This document shows positions 53,189 to 62,566 of a stretch of DNA of 64,000 nucleotides, piece after piece. Both the position numbers and the translations under genes were made by a program. The notes under the pieces were generated by a model. The model did no database searches and was not told the DNA's origin. It was given only the letters and a program-made list of their open reading frames with translations. Position 1 is the stretch's first letter. Every line of letters starts with the position of its first letter. Where the stretch lies: assembly GCA_015243575.1 (NCBI GenBank), contig CP042469.1, forward strand, positions 3,996,929 through 4,060,928. Reading direction: 5' to 3'. Origin of the DNA: Clostridiales bacterium (lineage in GTDB: Bacteria > Bacillota > Clostridia > Peptostreptococcales > Anaerovoracaceae).

Positions 53189-55306
53189 ATGCACAAGTTT
53201 TTTAACCGCGGTATTGCAATGTTAATGATAATCGCAATGACTTCTTTCTTTTTTCCTGTAACGGCCTTTGCAGCATCGGATGAAGCGGCTCGAATTACCT
53301 ATTCCATTGATGCGGATGAGGAACTGAACTTTGGGGATAAGGATGTGGACGAGGACCTTAACGATGCCTGCGACGATTTAAATGATGAGGAATTAAATTA
53401 TATTAAATTTACTTCACTTCCCAAATCCTCTGCAGGGACTTTGTTTTATAAATACGACAGAAGCGGAGAAAAGGAAATCGCAAAATCTGATAAATATTAT
53501 TATGATAAGTCTCCCTATTTAAAGGATATTACTTTTGTACCAGAAGAAGATTATTCCGGTACGGTCACGATCGGCTATACCGGATATGATGAAGAAGGGG
53601 CTTCCTACACAGGAGAAATCAGAATCACCGTGGAAGGCGTTGACGATGAGGAAGTTATCACTTATAAGACAGATGCCGATGAGGAAGTTGATTTTGAAGA
53701 AGATGATTTTAATGATCTTTGTGAGGACATTAATGACGAAGAACTGGATTATATTAAATTTACCTCTTTGCCAAAGTCTTCTGTAGGTACCTTATACTAT
53801 AAGTACGATAAAAAGGGTCAAGAAACGGTCTCTAAATCTGACATGTATTACTACGATTCCTCTCCTTCCATCTCAGACATCACTTTTGTACCAGAGGAAG
53901 ATTATACGGGTACAGTCAGCATTGGCTTTAAAGGATATGACATTGATAGAGGTTCCTTCACAGCTGAGGTCAAGATTGTCATCGGGAAGGGATCGAAGGA
54001 GACCATGAAATATACCATTAGCTCCAGTGAGGTTGTTCGCTTTGATGCAGAGGATTTTAATGATCTTTGCGAGGAGTTGAATGATGAAACTTTGGATTAT
54101 GTTATTTTTTCAGATCCGGCATCGTCAAGAGGAACCCTTTATTATGACTATTCGTCAGGAAGTGAATCCAAGACAGTTGTAAGCTCCAGCAAAAAATATT
54201 ATTATGATGGAACGCCTTCTTTGAACAAGATTACATTTGTTCCGACACAGGGAGTAACGGGGACAACAACATTGTCCTATAAAGGCTACGACGAGGATAA
54301 AGATACCTTCACAGGTACGATTACCATTACAGTAACGGCCAATACAAGCAGTACTGGCAGCGCAAAGATTATTTCCTATTCAACAGTGCAGAATGCGAAA
54401 GTTCAATTAACGGTAGCTGATTTTAACAATGTGTGCCAAAATCTGAACGGTTATCAGTTGAACTATGTTCAGTTTTCACTGCCATCCTCATCATCCGGTA
54501 CCTTATATAATGGATATATTTCTGATACCAGTTATACTTCTCTAGTAAAATCATCTGAAAAGTATTACTATAGTTCATCGCCATACATTCAGAATGTGTC
54601 CTTTGTACCGGCAAAATATGTATCGGGAACGGTTGTGATTGACTATACAGCATATGATGTCAGAGGGATCTCTTATACTGGAAAGGTACAGGTTACTATT
54701 ACCTCAGGGACTGCAGGAGCGGGTACTGATTACTCGAATCTTCCGGTATCAAAATATTTCAAAGACGTTGACCAAGCATATTCGTGGGCAGTCACATATG
54801 TGGATAGTCTGTATGAAGCGGGGATCATTTCTGGTACTAGCACAACGAATAGCTTAAAATATTACGGGCCTTCGCAGAATACCACCAGAGGAGATTTTGT
54901 ACTGATCCTCTATAGGGCTTTAAAAATGCAGAAGAGTACTACTGGAGGGAGCTTTAAAGATGTTCCTTCCGGCAGCTATTATTACGATGCCATAGCTACA
55001 GCAAAATCACTGGGAATTGCTACAGGAACGGATAATTATTTCTACCCTGATAAACCAATTACTCGTGAAGATGCCATGGTGCTGACCTTGAGAGCAGTTA
55101 ATATTCTGGGAAAAACAATTGCATCTGGAGACACAAATAGCTTATCGAAGTTCACAGATGGAAATAAGATTTCTGATTATGCTAAAACTGCAGTAGCTGC
55201 TCTTACGAAAGCGGGAATTATTACCGGAAGTGATGACAATCACATTTATCCTCAAGGTTATTTGACTCGTGTCCAGGTAGCCGCAATCGTTTCACGAATA
55301 AAATAG
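53189..55306 (+). CDS. Surface protein with four acidic beta repeats and C-terminal SLH domains
   Basis: A 705-residue secreted protein; ATG at 53189 behind caaggggg. The signal peptide ends at VTAFAAS. Four tandem repeats of about 115-120 residues (about 32-510) share LNDEELNYIKFTSLP, SSxGTLYYxY, KYYYxxSP, ITFVP and GYD-x-SYTG elements. They resemble cadherin/tandem-95 beta domains. The first two are extremely Asp/Glu-rich, suggesting calcium binding. SLH domains are at the C-terminus (about 520-705: YFKDVDQAYSWAVTYVDSLYEAGIISGT; FKDVPSGSYYYDAIATAKSLGIATGTDNYFYPDKPITREDA; KTAVAALTKAGIITGSDDNHIYPQGYLTRVQVA), unlike the N-terminal SLH of the other proteins here. Confidence 0.87.
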   Translation: MHKFFNRGIAMLMIIAMTSFFFPVTAFAASDEAARITYSIDADEELNFGDKDVDEDLNDACDDLNDEELNYIKFTSLPKSSAGTLFYKYDRSGEKEIAKSDKYYYDKSPYLKDITFVPEEDYSGTVTIGYTGYDEEGASYTGEIRITVEGVDDEEVITYKTDADEEVDFEEDDFNDLCEDINDEELDYIKFTSLPKSSVGTLYYKYDKKGQETVSKSDMYYYDSSPSISDITFVPEEDYTGTVSIGFKGYDIDRGSFTAEVKIVIGKGSKETMKYTISSSEVVRFDAEDFNDLCEELNDETLDYVIFSDPASSRGTLYYDYSSGSESKTVVSSSKKYYYDGTPSLNKITFVPTQGVTGTTTLSYKGYDEDKDTFTGTITITVTANTSSTGSAKIISYSTVQNAKVQLTVADFNNVCQNLNGYQLNYVQFSLPSSSSGTLYNGYISDTSYTSLVKSSEKYYYSSSPYIQNVSFVPAKYVSGTVVIDYTAYDVRGISYTGKVQVTITSGTAGAGTDYSNLPVSKYFKDVDQAYSWAVTYVDSLYEAGIISGTSTTNSLKYYGPSQNTTRGDFVLILYRALKMQKSTTGGSFKDVPSGSYYYDAIATAKSLGIATGTDNYFYPDKPITREDAMVLTLRAVNILGKTIASGDTNSLSKFTDGNKISDYAKTAVAALTKAGIITGSDDNHIYPQGYLTRVQVAAIVSRIK

Positions 55307-55356
55307 GGGAGATTTAAGTTTTTAACATTAGCTAGAGATATTTTATGAAAGATTAA

Positions 55357-55400
55357 CACTTACTGCGGGCATTCCGAATTCGGAATGCCCGCAGTAAGTG
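55357..55400. repeat. 44-bp perfect palindrome
   Basis: Twenty-two-base arms meet at a central gaattc with no loop; the left arm is cacttactgcgggcattccgaa. There is no T-run after either arm, so it is not a standard terminator. It lies between the SLH gene and murJ. Confidence 0.85.
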
Positions 55401-55457
55401 AAAAGATTAAAATTTAATTAGTAGAACAGCATTACACAAATGTGATTGGAGATAATT

Positions 55458-56999
55458 TTGCGTAAATTGGCATTAACTTCTGCGCAGACAGCCATAATGA
55501 TGGCAATACTTACGTTAATATCTAAGTTGATTGGATTTGTCAGAGAAATGGTCATGGCTAATTTTTTTGGTACAAGCTTTGTGACCGATGCCTATGCGAT
55601 GGCCTTTACGATACTGACATTGTTGTTTGGTGGTATTATCGCAGCAATCTCAACAGCATATATGCCATTATATTCTAATATAGTTGTGAACCGTGGAAAA
55701 ACCGAAGGGGATCAATTTACAAGTAAAGTAATAAATCTTTTATTTTCATTAACAGCACTTATTTCACTCTTGGGCATATTTTTTTCTGATCAGATAATCT
55801 CCATATTTGCCAGTGGGTTTGTTGGTGAAACAGCCAGTCTTGCCAGCTATTTTATTAAGGTTTTATTTTCGTATGTAATTTTTTCATCTGCTGCGGGAAT
55901 TTTAGAATCTTATCTTCAGTATAAAGGAGTATTTCTTCCGCAGATTATAACGGGGTATTTGATTAGTATCTGCACGATTGCCGCAATAATAGTAAGCGCA
56001 TATGTTAGTTATTATTATCTGGCTTTTGGACTTCTAATTGGATATGCACTGCGGCTCGTCTCGATATTAATAATCGTTAAGAAAAACCAATTCCAATATC
56101 ATTTTGTAACGAAACCTGACCAGGAGTTTAATAAAATATTGCGCATGGCAATACCAACTTATATTGGAAGTTCCATGCTTTATATAAATCAATTCATTGA
56201 TAAGACTTTGGCTTCTCGCTTGATTGAAGGGAGTATTTCCGCCTTAAATTATGCGTGGCTCCTCAATGGGGTTATAATAGGTATAACAATTACCATATTA
56301 TCAACTATCATATATCCTAAACTAACCAATGCTAACTCGCTGGCACAGTATGATAGATTTAATGCGATTATAAAAAAGGGCATGAATATTGTGCTGTTAA
56401 TAGCGCTGCCTTGCTCTCTTGGAGCTATGGTATATAGCCAGCCTATCGTCCGAATTGTGTTTGAACGAGGTGCCTTTGATTCTACTGCGACGGCCATGAC
56501 GAGCTCTGCATTCTTTTATTATTCAATGGGAATGCTGTTTATGTCAGCCAATGAGCTTATCACCAAGGCGTATTATTCAATTCACGATATGAAACTACCA
56601 ATGATTTTCGCGGCAATTACTGTTATCATTAATATTTCTTTATGTCTGGTATTTTTAACCTTTATGGATCACAGCGGATTGGCCCTAGCGACAAGTATTG
56701 CATCGTTCTGTAATCTAATTCTGCTAAGCCTGGGAATCAGGCGGAAATACCCACATATTAAATTGTATGATAGTAAAAGTAAAATAATAAAAACCATTAT
56801 AGCTGCAATGGTCTCGGTTGGGGCATCTTATGCAATATATATGCTTGTTGGATTTCTTCTAATTGATACTTTTATAGTGAATTGCACACAGCTAGGCCTG
56901 TCTGTATTATCTGCTTTAATAATTTATTATGTTATTTTGAAGATATATGATTTCGAGGAACTAGAGTTACTGAAATCAGTATTTAGAAGAAATAATTAG
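55458..56999 (+). CDS. murJ: MurJ/MviN-type lipid flippase
   Basis: A 513-residue integral membrane protein with about 14 spans. A TTG at 55458 is preferred (ttggag six bases upstream); a TTG at 55446 overlaps that site. The N-terminus ISKLIGFVREMVMANFFGTSFVTDAYAMAF is diagnostic of MurJ, including the conserved Arg near the first loop. The sequence REMVxAxxFG is preserved, as is VRIVFERGAFD in the later half. MurJ flips lipid II; copies embedded in glycan loci may instead flip other polyprenyl-linked glycans. As the first gene of a glycan cluster, this copy could do either. Confidence 0.9.
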   Translation: MRKLALTSAQTAIMMAILTLISKLIGFVREMVMANFFGTSFVTDAYAMAFTILTLLFGGIIAAISTAYMPLYSNIVVNRGKTEGDQFTSKVINLLFSLTALISLLGIFFSDQIISIFASGFVGETASLASYFIKVLFSYVIFSSAAGILESYLQYKGVFLPQIITGYLISICTIAAIIVSAYVSYYYLAFGLLIGYALRLVSILIIVKKNQFQYHFVTKPDQEFNKILRMAIPTYIGSSMLYINQFIDKTLASRLIEGSISALNYAWLLNGVIIGITITILSTIIYPKLTNANSLAQYDRFNAIIKKGMNIVLLIALPCSLGAMVYSQPIVRIVFERGAFDSTATAMTSSAFFYYSMGMLFMSANELITKAYYSIHDMKLPMIFAAITVIINISLCLVFLTFMDHSGLALATSIASFCNLILLSLGIRRKYPHIKLYDSKSKIIKTIIAAMVSVGASYAIYMLVGFLLIDTFIVNCTQLGLSVLSALIIYYVILKIYDFEELELLKSVFRRNN

Positions 57000-57035
57000 A
57001 CTGATAAATAATAAGAATTTAACAGGGGAATCTTG

Positions 57036-57644
57036 ATGTATAGAAAACATTTCAAAGGGCTGATCGATCGTACCCTTGCCCTAATTTCATTAATGTTATT
57101 ATTTCCGCTATTAGTATTTCTGGGGATATTAATTCGTTCAAAACTTGGAAGTCCGATTTTCTTCAAGCAGAAGCGCCCTGGAAAAGATGAAGAAATTTTT
57201 ACATTGTACAAATTCAGAAGTATGAGCAATAAAAAAGATGATAAAGGTGAGCTTCTGTCAGATGAGATAAGGTTGGGTCGCTTTGGTAAATTTTTAAGGA
57301 GTTCATCAATGGATGAGCTTCCAGAATTGTGGAATATCTTGAAAGGGGAAATGAGCTTTGTGGGGCCAAGACCCTTGTTGATCAAATATTTGAACCGCTA
57401 CACACCGGAGCAAGCACGGCGGCATGAAGTAAAGCCTGGACTTACTGGTTGGGCTCAAGTGAACGGGAGAAATTCCATCGGTTGGGAGGAGAAATTTAAG
57501 TTGGATGTTTGGTATGTTGATAACTACACACTAGGCCTAGACTTAAAAATCATAGCATTAACGTTCATAAAAGTATTTAAACGGGCAGATATAACTTCCC
57601 AGCATGACGTGACAATGGAGGAGTTTTTGGGTACAAAGGAGTGA
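57036..57644 (+). CDS. Polyprenyl-phosphate sugar-1-phosphate transferase (PglC/WcaJ family)
   Basis: A 202-residue initiating transferase of the short, one-membrane-hairpin type. The ATG at 57036 follows aggggaa. The N-terminal re-entrant helix (RTLALISLMLLFPLLVFLGILIRSKLGSPIFFKQKRPG), the catalytic Asp-Glu pair in SSMDELPELWNILKGEMSFVGPRPLL, and KPGLTGWAQVNGRN are present. It starts a lipid-linked glycan by moving a sugar phosphate from UDP-sugar to undecaprenyl phosphate. Stop and next start nearly overlap, so the genes form one operon. The sugar (for example a di-N-acetylated bacillosamine or GalNAc type) is not determined. Confidence 0.92.
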   Translation: MYRKHFKGLIDRTLALISLMLLFPLLVFLGILIRSKLGSPIFFKQKRPGKDEEIFTLYKFRSMSNKKDDKGELLSDEIRLGRFGKFLRSSSMDELPELWNILKGEMSFVGPRPLLIKYLNRYTPEQARRHEVKPGLTGWAQVNGRNSIGWEEKFKLDVWYVDNYTLGLDLKIIALTFIKVFKRADITSQHDVTMEEFLGTKE

Positions 57645-57652
57645 TCTGTTTC

Positions 57653-58294
57653 ATGGAAAATGGTATACAGCGTTATAGAAGGTATTTAAGATTCTTATTA
57701 GTATGGATACTAAAAGAGAAACCAAGAGGGTTGGACTTCACTATGCGAAAGAAAGCGAGTGAATCTGAATTCGCTGCCGGTTATCATGGATATTCAGTTA
57801 CTCCAGAAATGCACTTTCGAAAAGTTATGAGTTATTTTATTATAAGCCCAACAGACAACTTTCTGGACGTTGGATGTGGAAAAGGTTCCGTGCTAAAGCT
57901 TGCAAGCGAGTATCCCTTTGGAAGAATCGAAGGGGTAGAATATCAGGCAGACCTGGCTCAAATCGCACGAAAGAATTTAAAAAAGCTAGCCTTGGATACT
58001 CGTATCAGTATTGTTTGTATGGATGCTCTTAAATACAATGATTATGATATGTTCCAGTACTTCTACCTATTTAATCCATTCGGAGAGGATTTATTTTCGA
58101 AATTTCTAGACATTGTTGCGGAGAGTATTGCCAATAAACCGAGATCTATTGTTTTGATTTATCATAATCCGCTCTATCATGAACTGGTACTGAAGAGTAA
58201 CTTATTTAAATTAAAGTATGAAGAGTATGACCACCTTAAAAACTATTGGACATATATTTACCAATATGAATACAATAAGAAGGAGTCAGTATGA
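57653..58294 (+). CDS. SAM-dependent methyltransferase-like protein
   Basis: 213 residues. The ATG at 57653 has aaaggag about 10 bases upstream; a GTG at 57641 overlaps it. A Rossmann-type SAM motif I is clear (FLDVGCGKGS, 70-79), followed by GVEYQADLAQIARKNL (motif II) and a motif IV-like region around FYLFNPFG. It could methylate a glycan or a lipid intermediate. It overlaps the next gene by four bases. Confidence 0.8.
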   Translation: MENGIQRYRRYLRFLLVWILKEKPRGLDFTMRKKASESEFAAGYHGYSVTPEMHFRKVMSYFIISPTDNFLDVGCGKGSVLKLASEYPFGRIEGVEYQADLAQIARKNLKKLALDTRISIVCMDALKYNDYDMFQYFYLFNPFGEDLFSKFLDIVAESIANKPRSIVLIYHNPLYHELVLKSNLFKLKYEEYDHLKNYWTYIYQYEYNKKESV

Positions 58295-59286
58295 GCTATA
58301 ATTTTCTATTTTGCAGTTCTGGCAGAAGAAATTCGTTGTTGGAGATCTTCAAAAATGAGTTCGGCAGACAGGGAGAAATCATAGCCTGTGATTTCTCAGA
58401 ATACTCACCAGCAATGCATACTGCGCATAAAAGATATACTGTGCCGTCAATTAATGATGAACGTTATATTGCTACGATTTTAGGTATTTGTATGAAGAAC
58501 AATGTTAAGGGATTGACCACATTAATTGACCCAGAGATAGAGCTGCTGAGTAAAAACCAGAGAATTTTTCAAGAAAACGGAATTCTGGTCTTTGGCCCTT
58601 CTCATGAAACTGCTAAGGTTTGCTATGATAAGTACAGCACATATCAACATCTTGAGAAAAATGGGATTCCTTGTGTAAAGTCCTATTTGCCATCTGAGAT
58701 CCGTTATAAAATTGAGGAGTTTATTTCAGCAGGACGGCCCCTGTTTGCAAAGCCACGCTGCGGCAGCGGAAGTGTGGGTATTAAGAAAATCGCGCCACAT
58801 GAGGCGCTTGAAGCAGAGCTATATACCGATGAAGGCTATGTCATTCAGGAGTATATGTCAGGTGAGGAATATGATGCAGATATTTATATTGATATGATCA
58901 GCGAAGAAATGGTTTCAGTATTTTGTAAGAAAAAATTGTCTATGAAAATCGGCGGAGCAGATAAGACCATCTCTGTGAAAGATGAGCGACTGATTTCCTT
59001 AGTTGATCAAGTTTTACTTGCTTTTGATTTTGCTGGCCCCATCGATATTGATTTTTTTTATCAGGATGGTGAGTACTTAGTGTCTGAAATCAATCCAAGG
59101 TTCGGTGGCGGGTATTTACATGCTTACGGCTGCGGCGTAAGCTTCCCAAAGCTAATATTAAATAATATGATGGGAAAATCCAATCCCAGAGAACTATTTC
59201 AATATGAGGAAAATATGGTCATGATGATGTATGACAGCTATCTTATTAAACGTCTGGATGAAATTAATCGTGTGGTCAAAGGCTAA
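58291..59286 (+). CDS. ATP-grasp ligase
   Basis: 331 residues, overlapping the methyltransferase stop. An N-terminal preATP-grasp domain (FLFCSSGRRNSLLEIFKNEFG) leads to the ATP-grasp fold: KYSTYQHLEKNGIPCVKSY, LFAKPRCGSGSVGIKKI (ATP-binding loop), YVIQEYMSGEEYDADIYID, and the Mg-binding IDIDFFYQDGEYLVSEINPRFGGGY. Such enzymes join a carboxylate to an amine through an acyl-phosphate. Next to a sugar aminotransferase it could attach an amino acid to an amino sugar. This is inference. Confidence 0.85.
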   Translation: MSYNFLFCSSGRRNSLLEIFKNEFGRQGEIIACDFSEYSPAMHTAHKRYTVPSINDERYIATILGICMKNNVKGLTTLIDPEIELLSKNQRIFQENGILVFGPSHETAKVCYDKYSTYQHLEKNGIPCVKSYLPSEIRYKIEEFISAGRPLFAKPRCGSGSVGIKKIAPHEALEAELYTDEGYVIQEYMSGEEYDADIYIDMISEEMVSVFCKKKLSMKIGGADKTISVKDERLISLVDQVLLAFDFAGPIDIDFFYQDGEYLVSEINPRFGGGYLHAYGCGVSFPKLILNNMMGKSNPRELFQYEENMVMMMYDSYLIKRLDEINRVVKG

Positions 59287-59332
59287 AAGGGTAGGATTTT
59301 TCGCAAGTCTTAATAAAATAAAGGAAAAAGAT

Positions 59333-60505
59333 ATGAGTAAAAGAATTGAACTCTCCGTTCCGAATTTGAATATTGAAATTCTGGAAAATTTACGCGAGTG
59401 CATTGAAACCGGCTGGGTTTCAACGGGCGGGCGCTTTATCGCGGAATTTGAGCAGAAAATGGCATCTTATGTAGGTGTAAAAGAAGCCGTTTCAACGCAG
59501 AGCGGTACTGCAGGGCTGCACCTTGCTCTGAACGTATTAGGGGTAGCGCCTGGTGATGAAGTGATTGTGCCTACCTTAACATTTATCGCCGCAGTAAATC
59601 CTGTACGCTATGTGGGAGCAGAGCCGATTTTTATGGATTGCGATGATTACTTTTGTATAGATGCCAATAAATTGGAACGATTTTGCAAAGAAGAGTGCAA
59701 GCTAGAAAATAATAAACTGATTAATCGTCTGACTGGCAGAACTATTTCAGCAGTGGTTGTTGTTCATGTTTTTGGCAATCTGGCAAATATGAGTAAGATC
59801 ATGGATATCGCAAAGAGATATCACCTGAAGATCTTAGAGGACGCGACGGAGGCGCTAGGAAGCTACTATGTCGGGGGGCGTTATAAAGGATGCTTTGCTG
59901 GAACCGTGGGTGATATTGGGGTATACTCGTTTAATGCCAATAAAATTATTACAACCGGCGGCGGCGGTATGGTGGTGTCTCGAAACAAAACCTATATTGA
60001 CAAAGTAAAGTATCTAAGTCTGACTGCGAAAGATGATCCTTTATTTTTTATACACAATGAAGTTGGGTACAATTACCGAATGTTGAATCTCCAAGCCGCT
60101 TTGGGTGTAAGTCAGATTGCAGAACTGGAGGAATTTATTAAAATCAAGCATCGGAATTATGAACGCTACGTGCAGAGATTATCCGGAGTAAACGGCTTGA
60201 GCATTTTGCCTTTCTCATCTGATATCAGGTCTAATTATTGGTTTTATTCATTGCTGATAGAAGAACAGATAGTTGGAGTGAGCAGGGATAAATTGATGGA
60301 AGCACTGATCGCACAGGAAATCCAATGCCGTCCGGTATGGAAACTGGTTCATACTCAAAAACCTTACCAGCGCTGTCAAGCCTATGATTTGGAAAAAGCT
60401 TATAGGTACGAAACACAGATTTTGAATGTTCCATGTTCTACAAGTTTGAATTTGGAAGACGTGGATTTTGTCTGTGATAAAATCTTGAAGTATAGTAACG
60501 GATAA
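59333..60505 (+). CDS. LegC-family sugar aminotransferase (DegT/DnrJ/EryC1)
   Basis: A 390-residue PLP enzyme. The ATG at 59333 follows aaagga; the frame extends upstream over the end of the ATP-grasp gene but without a ribosome site. The PLP lysine is Lys204 in GVYSFNANKIITTGGGGM. The LegC-type features are LSVPNLNIEILENLRECIETGWVSTGGRFIAEFE and VVHVFGNLANM. LegC enzymes make UDP-4-amino-4,6-dideoxy sugars on the route to legionaminic acid or related amino sugars. The dehydratase and later steps are not in this window. A terminator follows. Confidence 0.9.
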   Translation: MSKRIELSVPNLNIEILENLRECIETGWVSTGGRFIAEFEQKMASYVGVKEAVSTQSGTAGLHLALNVLGVAPGDEVIVPTLTFIAAVNPVRYVGAEPIFMDCDDYFCIDANKLERFCKEECKLENNKLINRLTGRTISAVVVVHVFGNLANMSKIMDIAKRYHLKILEDATEALGSYYVGGRYKGCFAGTVGDIGVYSFNANKIITTGGGGMVVSRNKTYIDKVKYLSLTAKDDPLFFIHNEVGYNYRMLNLQAALGVSQIAELEEFIKIKHRNYERYVQRLSGVNGLSILPFSSDIRSNYWFYSLLIEEQIVGVSRDKLMEALIAQEIQCRPVWKLVHTQKPYQRCQAYDLEKAYRYETQILNVPCSTSLNLEDVDFVCDKILKYSNG

Positions 60506-60552
60506 CAAACACCCCTAGGGTTGTAATGGCAATCTTAGGGGTGTTTGTTTTT
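60506..60552. terminator. Bidirectional terminator
   Basis: aaacaccccta (60507-60517) pairs with taggggtgttt (60536-60546), with T- and A-rich flanks. It lies between the convergent LegC and O-antigen-ligase-like genes. Confidence 0.8.
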
Positions 60553-60571
60553 CTACTGCTAAGCTAGGTGA

Positions 60572-62566
60572 TTATTCCGGATGACTCCCATTTGTATTCT
60601 TAATCATCATGTTGATCGATATTCCTGTGCCTAATAAACCATAAAACATAGGCATAACCGATACCGAACTGTCATTTACAAGACCAGAGACAATAAAGCC
60701 AAAGATTCCTAAAAATATACCCACTCCGCAGAAAGCGATAAAATCATAGTCCAATCTTTTGCTATAAATTCGTATGCTTTGAATGATATAGCCTAGCAAA
60801 AGGGAAAGAAACGCTAGCAGTGAAATGCCGCCAGTGCCTATGACCATCCCCATAAACATATTATGAGGCTTATCCACTATTGTGTTGATATTCCAGCCTG
60901 CATTATATTTCCCGGCATAATCCTCCTGCGGGAAGTAGATACAGTAGGTATCGGCGCCATGCCCTATGAAAAGGGTTTCTTGCATCATAGGAATTGTTCT
61001 TGACCAGATGTACCCCCGTCCACTTCCAAACGCCTGATTGTTTTCCCAGCCAATGGCGGGAATCTTATGGAGGCTTACTGTTTTTCCGTAGCTCGTTATA
61101 TATCTAGGACCATCAGGCGTAAGCATAAAAGGCCAATCATCACCATCGGTTTGTATGACAAACAAGCGATTTCCCGCCTCGTCTTTGGCAGGATAAAGTG
61201 TAAACTGCTCAAAACGATCATCTTCGACTTTGTAGACCGGTGATGTTTCTGTGGGAGCCAAAGGCAGTAAGTTGCCAGAAGAATCGTAAGGGTAAACCTC
61301 CAAGGGATTTTTATAATTTGTTAAAAACTCAATCACCTCACCATCGATGCTGAAACGAATTAAATCATTTTCCGTTTCGATGTAGTCGATCTTAAATGAT
61401 TTCGTTCCAATATCAGATGTGTTCCCAAGATTCGCAGATGACTTCCTTGATTCATCTGCCGTCGATTGTTGTGGCATTCCAAGAACACCGCGCACAGCTT
61501 GATTCAATTCAGGTATCCATCGATCATAGCTCATGCCTGCTACAATTATTGTTAAAAGGAGCAGGATCGCAACGGGCTTCCGCCATTGCACAATTCTTTT
61601 GTTTAGAATTATGATTGCAATAAGGATTACAATTCCCATTCCAAGGAAGCCTCCCGATGAAGAAGAACCTATTAAGTTGTATACAAGCAAAGTAAACAAC
61701 GCACCAAGTGTGATTTTTTTCCAAAGAACTTCTTCTTTTCCGCGCATAAAAGATCGGATAAAAAGTAATCCGAACAAGGGGATCAGCAACGTTAAATAGA
61801 AGGACACATAGTTGATATTATATACCGTCTGATAAACCTCACGATTCTTAAAGGTGAAATTAAGTGTATCAACCCGATCCCAGAACCAGCTTGGGGTAAT
61901 GAATTTTTTGCCAATTGAGGTTCTAAAAAAGTCATGATTAAATGCCTGGGTCAAACCTAACAAGCTCAATAAAATGCTGGAACCCGCCAGCGTGTATACG
62001 AGCTGGCGAACATTTGCCTCAGAATTGACAACATTAATAATAAAAAAGAGCATAACCATGTATGCAACTAGAGTTAGAGTTCCTTCAAAACGATCATTCC
62101 ATCCCAAAAGTGCAATGCCTTTGTAATCCGAGGAAAGCTGGGATAAAAGAACAAAGGCAGTATAGACAATCATCGGGATATAGAAATTACTTCGCTTAAT
62201 ATAAAATGATTGGGTAAATACTCGATATAAAAGAAGGATAAACGCCAAGGCAACACATACCAGTATCCCAACCATTTTGTAATAGCTAAAAAAGTCTGTC
62301 AACTGGCTGCTTCCTCCACTCCAAAAAAATTGATCCATAGACCGTTCGTAGGATGCCATCCTGGTAATCATAATAACAATAGCGGTAAAAAAAAGCGCAG
62401 GGATCATCTGGAAAATATTCGTCGATTCATTGATGCTTGGTGCATAAGCCATGCGGAACAAATAGCTGTTAGCTTGAACCGCCTTTTCGCCCTTAAGGTT
62501 ACCATCTTTTGTTTTTTCGTATTTCTTATCCCTTAAATTACTAATGTCTGTTTTCCCTTTTGACAT
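60572..62566 (-). CDS. O-antigen ligase/polymerase-like membrane protein
   Basis: A 664-residue protein with about 12 hydrophobic spans; ATG at 62566 behind taggagga. The Wzy_C/WaaL-type core is indicated by the DKPHNMFMGMVIGTGGISLLAFLSLLLGY motif near 575-604 with its conserved His. A large extracytoplasmic loop of about 180 residues (about 365-545) includes a small beta-domain-like segment (FSIDGEVIEFLTNYKNPLEVYPYDS...) before the family loop. It is transcribed opposite to the rest of the glycan cluster. It may polymerise repeat units or transfer glycan to a surface acceptor such as an S-layer protein. Confidence 0.82.
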   Translation of the reverse strand: MSKGKTDISNLRDKKYEKTKDGNLKGEKAVQANSYLFRMAYAPSINESTNIFQMIPALFFTAIVIMITRMASYERSMDQFFWSGGSSQLTDFFSYYKMVGILVCVALAFILLLYRVFTQSFYIKRSNFYIPMIVYTAFVLLSQLSSDYKGIALLGWNDRFEGTLTLVAYMVMLFFIINVVNSEANVRQLVYTLAGSSILLSLLGLTQAFNHDFFRTSIGKKFITPSWFWDRVDTLNFTFKNREVYQTVYNINYVSFYLTLLIPLFGLLFIRSFMRGKEEVLWKKITLGALFTLLVYNLIGSSSSGGFLGMGIVILIAIIILNKRIVQWRKPVAILLLLTIIVAGMSYDRWIPELNQAVRGVLGMPQQSTADESRKSSANLGNTSDIGTKSFKIDYIETENDLIRFSIDGEVIEFLTNYKNPLEVYPYDSSGNLLPLAPTETSPVYKVEDDRFEQFTLYPAKDEAGNRLFVIQTDGDDWPFMLTPDGPRYITSYGKTVSLHKIPAIGWENNQAFGSGRGYIWSRTIPMMQETLFIGHGADTYCIYFPQEDYAGKYNAGWNINTIVDKPHNMFMGMVIGTGGISLLAFLSLLLGYIIQSIRIYSKRLDYDFIAFCGVGIFLGIFGFIVSGLVNDSSVSVMPMFYGLLGTGISINMMIKNTNGSHPE

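Noticed and set aside
55357-55400. Ordinary rho-independent terminator
   Set aside because: There is a perfect long stem, but no loop and no T-run on either strand; reported as a palindrome instead.
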